A DNA stretch of 32,898 bases from a bacterium. Its GTDB lineage: Bacteria > Planctomycetota > B15-G4. The notes below the pieces were generated by a model. That model saw only the letters and a program-made list of their open reading frames with translations, was not told where the DNA came from and did no database searches. The stretch spans positions 1-32,898 of the forward strand of contig JAUIEF010000039.1 of the NCBI GenBank assembly GCA_030428785.1, read 5' to 3'. Made by a program: the position numbers and the translations under genes. Below, piece by piece: positions 31,395 through 32,898 of the stretch; the stretch's first letter is position 1; each line of letters begins with the position of its first letter.

Positions 31395-32246
31395 ATGACG
31401 TCCGACTCCCTGAAGGACCAGGCCTACACCATCACCGAGCAGGACGACGACCGCACCCGCGGCCACACGCACGAGCTCGTCATCGACGCGACGCCCGAGC
31501 AGGTGTGGAAGGCGATCACCGAGGCGCGCGAGCTCGAGAACTGGTTCCCCATGAACGCGGAGACCGAGCTCGGGATGGGCGGCAGCATCACGTACATGTG
31601 GGGCGAGGCGTTCCGCGGGACGTGCCTCATCGAGGCGTGGAGCCCGCCGCACCACCTGCGCACCACGTGGGTGGAGCCCGTCACGGGCGAGGAGGGCAAG
31701 CGCCGTCCGCTGCGCGTCGACTGGCACCTCGAGGGCGCCGGCGGCAAGACCGTCCTGCGGCTCGTGCACAGCGGCTTCGGCAAGGGCGCCGACTGGGACG
31801 ACGAGTACGACGGCACGCGTTGCGGCTGGTCGTTCGAGCTGCGCAGCCTGCGGCACTATCTCGAGCACCACGCGGGGGAGACGCGGCGCGCGTTCTGGAT
31901 CCAGCGCCCGGTCACCGGCGAGGGGCTCTCCGTGTGGAACCGGATCGTCGCGCCGGACGGGCTCATCGCCGAGGGCTGGGAGCCGGACCCGACGCCGGGC
32001 TCCGCCTACCGCTACGTGCTCAACACGGGCGACGTGCTCGAGGGCACGGTCCTGGTGAACGAGCCGCCGCGCGTGATGGCCGGCACCGTCACGAACACGG
32101 ACATGGGCCTCATGCGCTTCGGCCACGAGGACTGCGGCGTGGGCCCGGTGGCGCACCTCTGGTTGTCGACCTGGGGCATGGAGCCCGACCGCTTCGAGGC
32201 GCTCGAGCGCGGCTGGGACACGGCCCTGCGGAACGTGTTCGGGTAG
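31395..32246 (+). CDS. SRPBCC/AHSA1-type protein
   Basis: From ATG 31395 the protein has 283 residues. This start is preferred because GGAG lies about eight bases upstream; ATG 31347 would overlap the ArsR stop and add 16 residues. The N-terminal half is a START/AHSA1 fold: HTHELVIDATPEQVWKAITE, LENWFPMNAETELGMGG, and HLRTTWVEP. The second half looks like a degenerate repeat of the fold (LNTGDVLEGTVLVNEPPRVM, then FEALERGWDTALRNVFG). AHSA1-like proteins are often encoded next to ArsR regulators. The hydrophobic cavity may bind a small ligand; no enzyme activity can be assigned. Confidence 0.88.
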   Translation: MTSDSLKDQAYTITEQDDDRTRGHTHELVIDATPEQVWKAITEARELENWFPMNAETELGMGGSITYMWGEAFRGTCLIEAWSPPHHLRTTWVEPVTGEEGKRRPLRVDWHLEGAGGKTVLRLVHSGFGKGADWDDEYDGTRCGWSFELRSLRHYLEHHAGETRRAFWIQRPVTGEGLSVWNRIVAPDGLIAEGWEPDPTPGSAYRYVLNTGDVLEGTVLVNEPPRVMAGTVTNTDMGLMRFGHEDCGVGPVAHLWLSTWGMEPDRFEALERGWDTALRNVFG

Positions 32247-32253
32247 CGGGGGG

Positions 32254-32376
32254 CGCGGTCGGCCGGAGCGGTCGGCCGCGCGCGCTTCCTCCCTGTCAGT
32301 CGGACGTGCGCACGCGGTCGGCCGGAGCGGTCGGCCGCGCGCGCTTCCTCCCTGTCAGTCGGATGTGCGCACGCGG
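32254..32376. repeat. 59-bp tandem duplication spanning the glpK stop
   Basis: Two copies, 32254-32312 and 32313-32371, differ at one base (C32305 versus T32364); identity continues to 32376. The second copy contains the last codons and stop of the glycerol kinase gene. The first copy repeats those codons and the stop downstream of the gene. Each unit also carries GGTCGGCC twice. Confidence 0.93.
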
Positions 32377-32898
32377 CCGACCGCCGCGTCCCAGGCGGCG
32401 CGGCGGGCGGCGCGCTCGTCCGCGGACATCGCGGGCTCGAAGCGGCGGTCGAGCGTCCAGCGCGCGGCGAGCTCCTCGGTGGTGGGGCACAGGCCGAGCG
32501 CGCGGCTCGCGAGGAGCGCGGCGCCGAGCGCCGTCGTCTCGAGGACCACCGGCCGCTCGACGGGGAGCCCGAGCTGGTCGGCGAGCCGCTGCATGAGCCA
32601 GCCGTTCGCCGCCATGCCGCCGTCGACACGCAGCGCGTCGGGGCGCGGCGAGCCGTCCGCCTCCATCGCGTCGAGCAGCTCCGCCGTCTGGAACGCGACG
32701 GCCTCGAGCCCCGCGCGCACGACGTCGTCCGCGGTCGTGTCGCGCGTGAGGCCGAGCAGCGCGCCGCGCGCGTCGGCGTCCCAGTGCGGCGCGCCGAGCC
32801 CCGTGAACGCGGGCACGAGGTGCACGCCCGCCGCGGTCGCCGCGTCGTCCGCCGCCGCGCCGTCGCCGCGGGCCGCGTCCGCGGCGACGGCGCGGCGG
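32355..32898 (-). CDS. glpK: Glycerol kinase, C-terminal part
   Basis: It phosphorylates glycerol to glycerol-3-phosphate. About 180 C-terminal residues are visible; the 5' part lies beyond the window. The FGGY kinase C-terminal motifs are clear: HLVPAFTGLGAPHWDADARG, AFQTAELLDAMEADG, LRVDGGMAANGWLMQ (ADP-binding region), and VVLETTALGAALLA. The frame continues without stop to position 32898. The segment before HLVPAF (DAARGDGAAADDAATAAG) is more Ala/Asp-rich than usual. The stop codon TGA at 32355-32357 sits in the second copy of a 59-bp duplication, giving the end RVRTSD. Confidence 0.95.
   Translation of the reverse strand, partial: RRAVAADAARGDGAAADDAATAAGVHLVPAFTGLGAPHWDADARGALLGLTRDTTADDVVRAGLEAVAFQTAELLDAMEADGSPRPDALRVDGGMAANGWLMQRLADQLGLPVERPVVLETTALGAALLASRALGLCPTTEELAARWTLDRRFEPAMSADERAARRAAWDAAVGRVRTSD

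Noticed and set aside
1..32898. CRISPR arrays, tRNA or rRNA genes, insertion sequences, prophage
   Set aside because: No spaced direct repeats, cloverleaf-like segments, transposase or integrase motifs were found by reading; the only notable tandem repeats are the collagen codons, a 15-bp linker repeat and the 59-bp duplication.

Overview
The window is very GC-rich DNA packed with genes on both strands. It most likely comes from a Planctomycetota chromosome. The clues are a dockerin-bearing di-heme DUF1111 oxidoreductase, a ThuA-DUF1080 fusion, FG-GAP proteins that share a Cys/Gly-rich tail, secretin-like proteins with a YDVRDL motif, and a VC_2705/DUF4212 two-subunit symporter. This assignment rests on domain repertoire only; there is no rRNA or other marker gene here. 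I see no tRNA, rRNA, CRISPR array, transposase or integrase.

Layout. At 1-5232 (minus strand) lie secreted proteins: a partial FG-GAP/collagen-like adhesin, a seven-bladed FG-GAP propeller, and a DUF1111 cytochrome with cohesin-like and dockerin-like ends. At 5319-14323 (minus) is an eight-gene arginine operon, transcribed argG, unknown P-loop gene, argC, argD, argF', argB, argE', argH. All seven junctions overlap by a few bases. Its carbamoyltransferase is of the N-acyl-ornithine type, so the pathway probably runs through N-acyl-citrulline, which the M20 hydrolase would deacylate before ArgG and ArgH act. The unknown P-loop gene sits inside this coupled unit and is the strongest candidate for an undescribed function.

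At 14558-15610 is a divergent SGNH hydrolase. At 15677-17825 (minus) are an ECF sigma factor, an anti-sigma-like membrane protein and a secretin-like exported protein, with overlapping reading frames. At 18004-20257 (minus) are a HupE/UreJ-type membrane protein and an exported metallo-beta-lactamase. At 20393-23408 (plus) are a type I phosphodiesterase and a ThuA-DUF1080 protein. At 23470-27636 (minus) are a glycoside-hydrolase-like protein and a sodium/solute symporter with its small subunit. At 27824-29584 (plus) is a secretin-domain protein carrying a large helical insertion. At 29624-30399 (minus) are two small membrane proteins. At 30688-32246 (plus) an ArsR regulator and an SRPBCC protein follow a perfect palindromic operator. 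At 32254-32898 a 59-bp tandem duplication overlaps the 3' end of a glycerol kinase gene that runs off the window.

No gap between genes exceeds 300 bases. The longest, 30400-30687, holds a perfect 15-bp hairpin and the ArsR operator/promoter. Most other long reading frames are GC-driven shadows.
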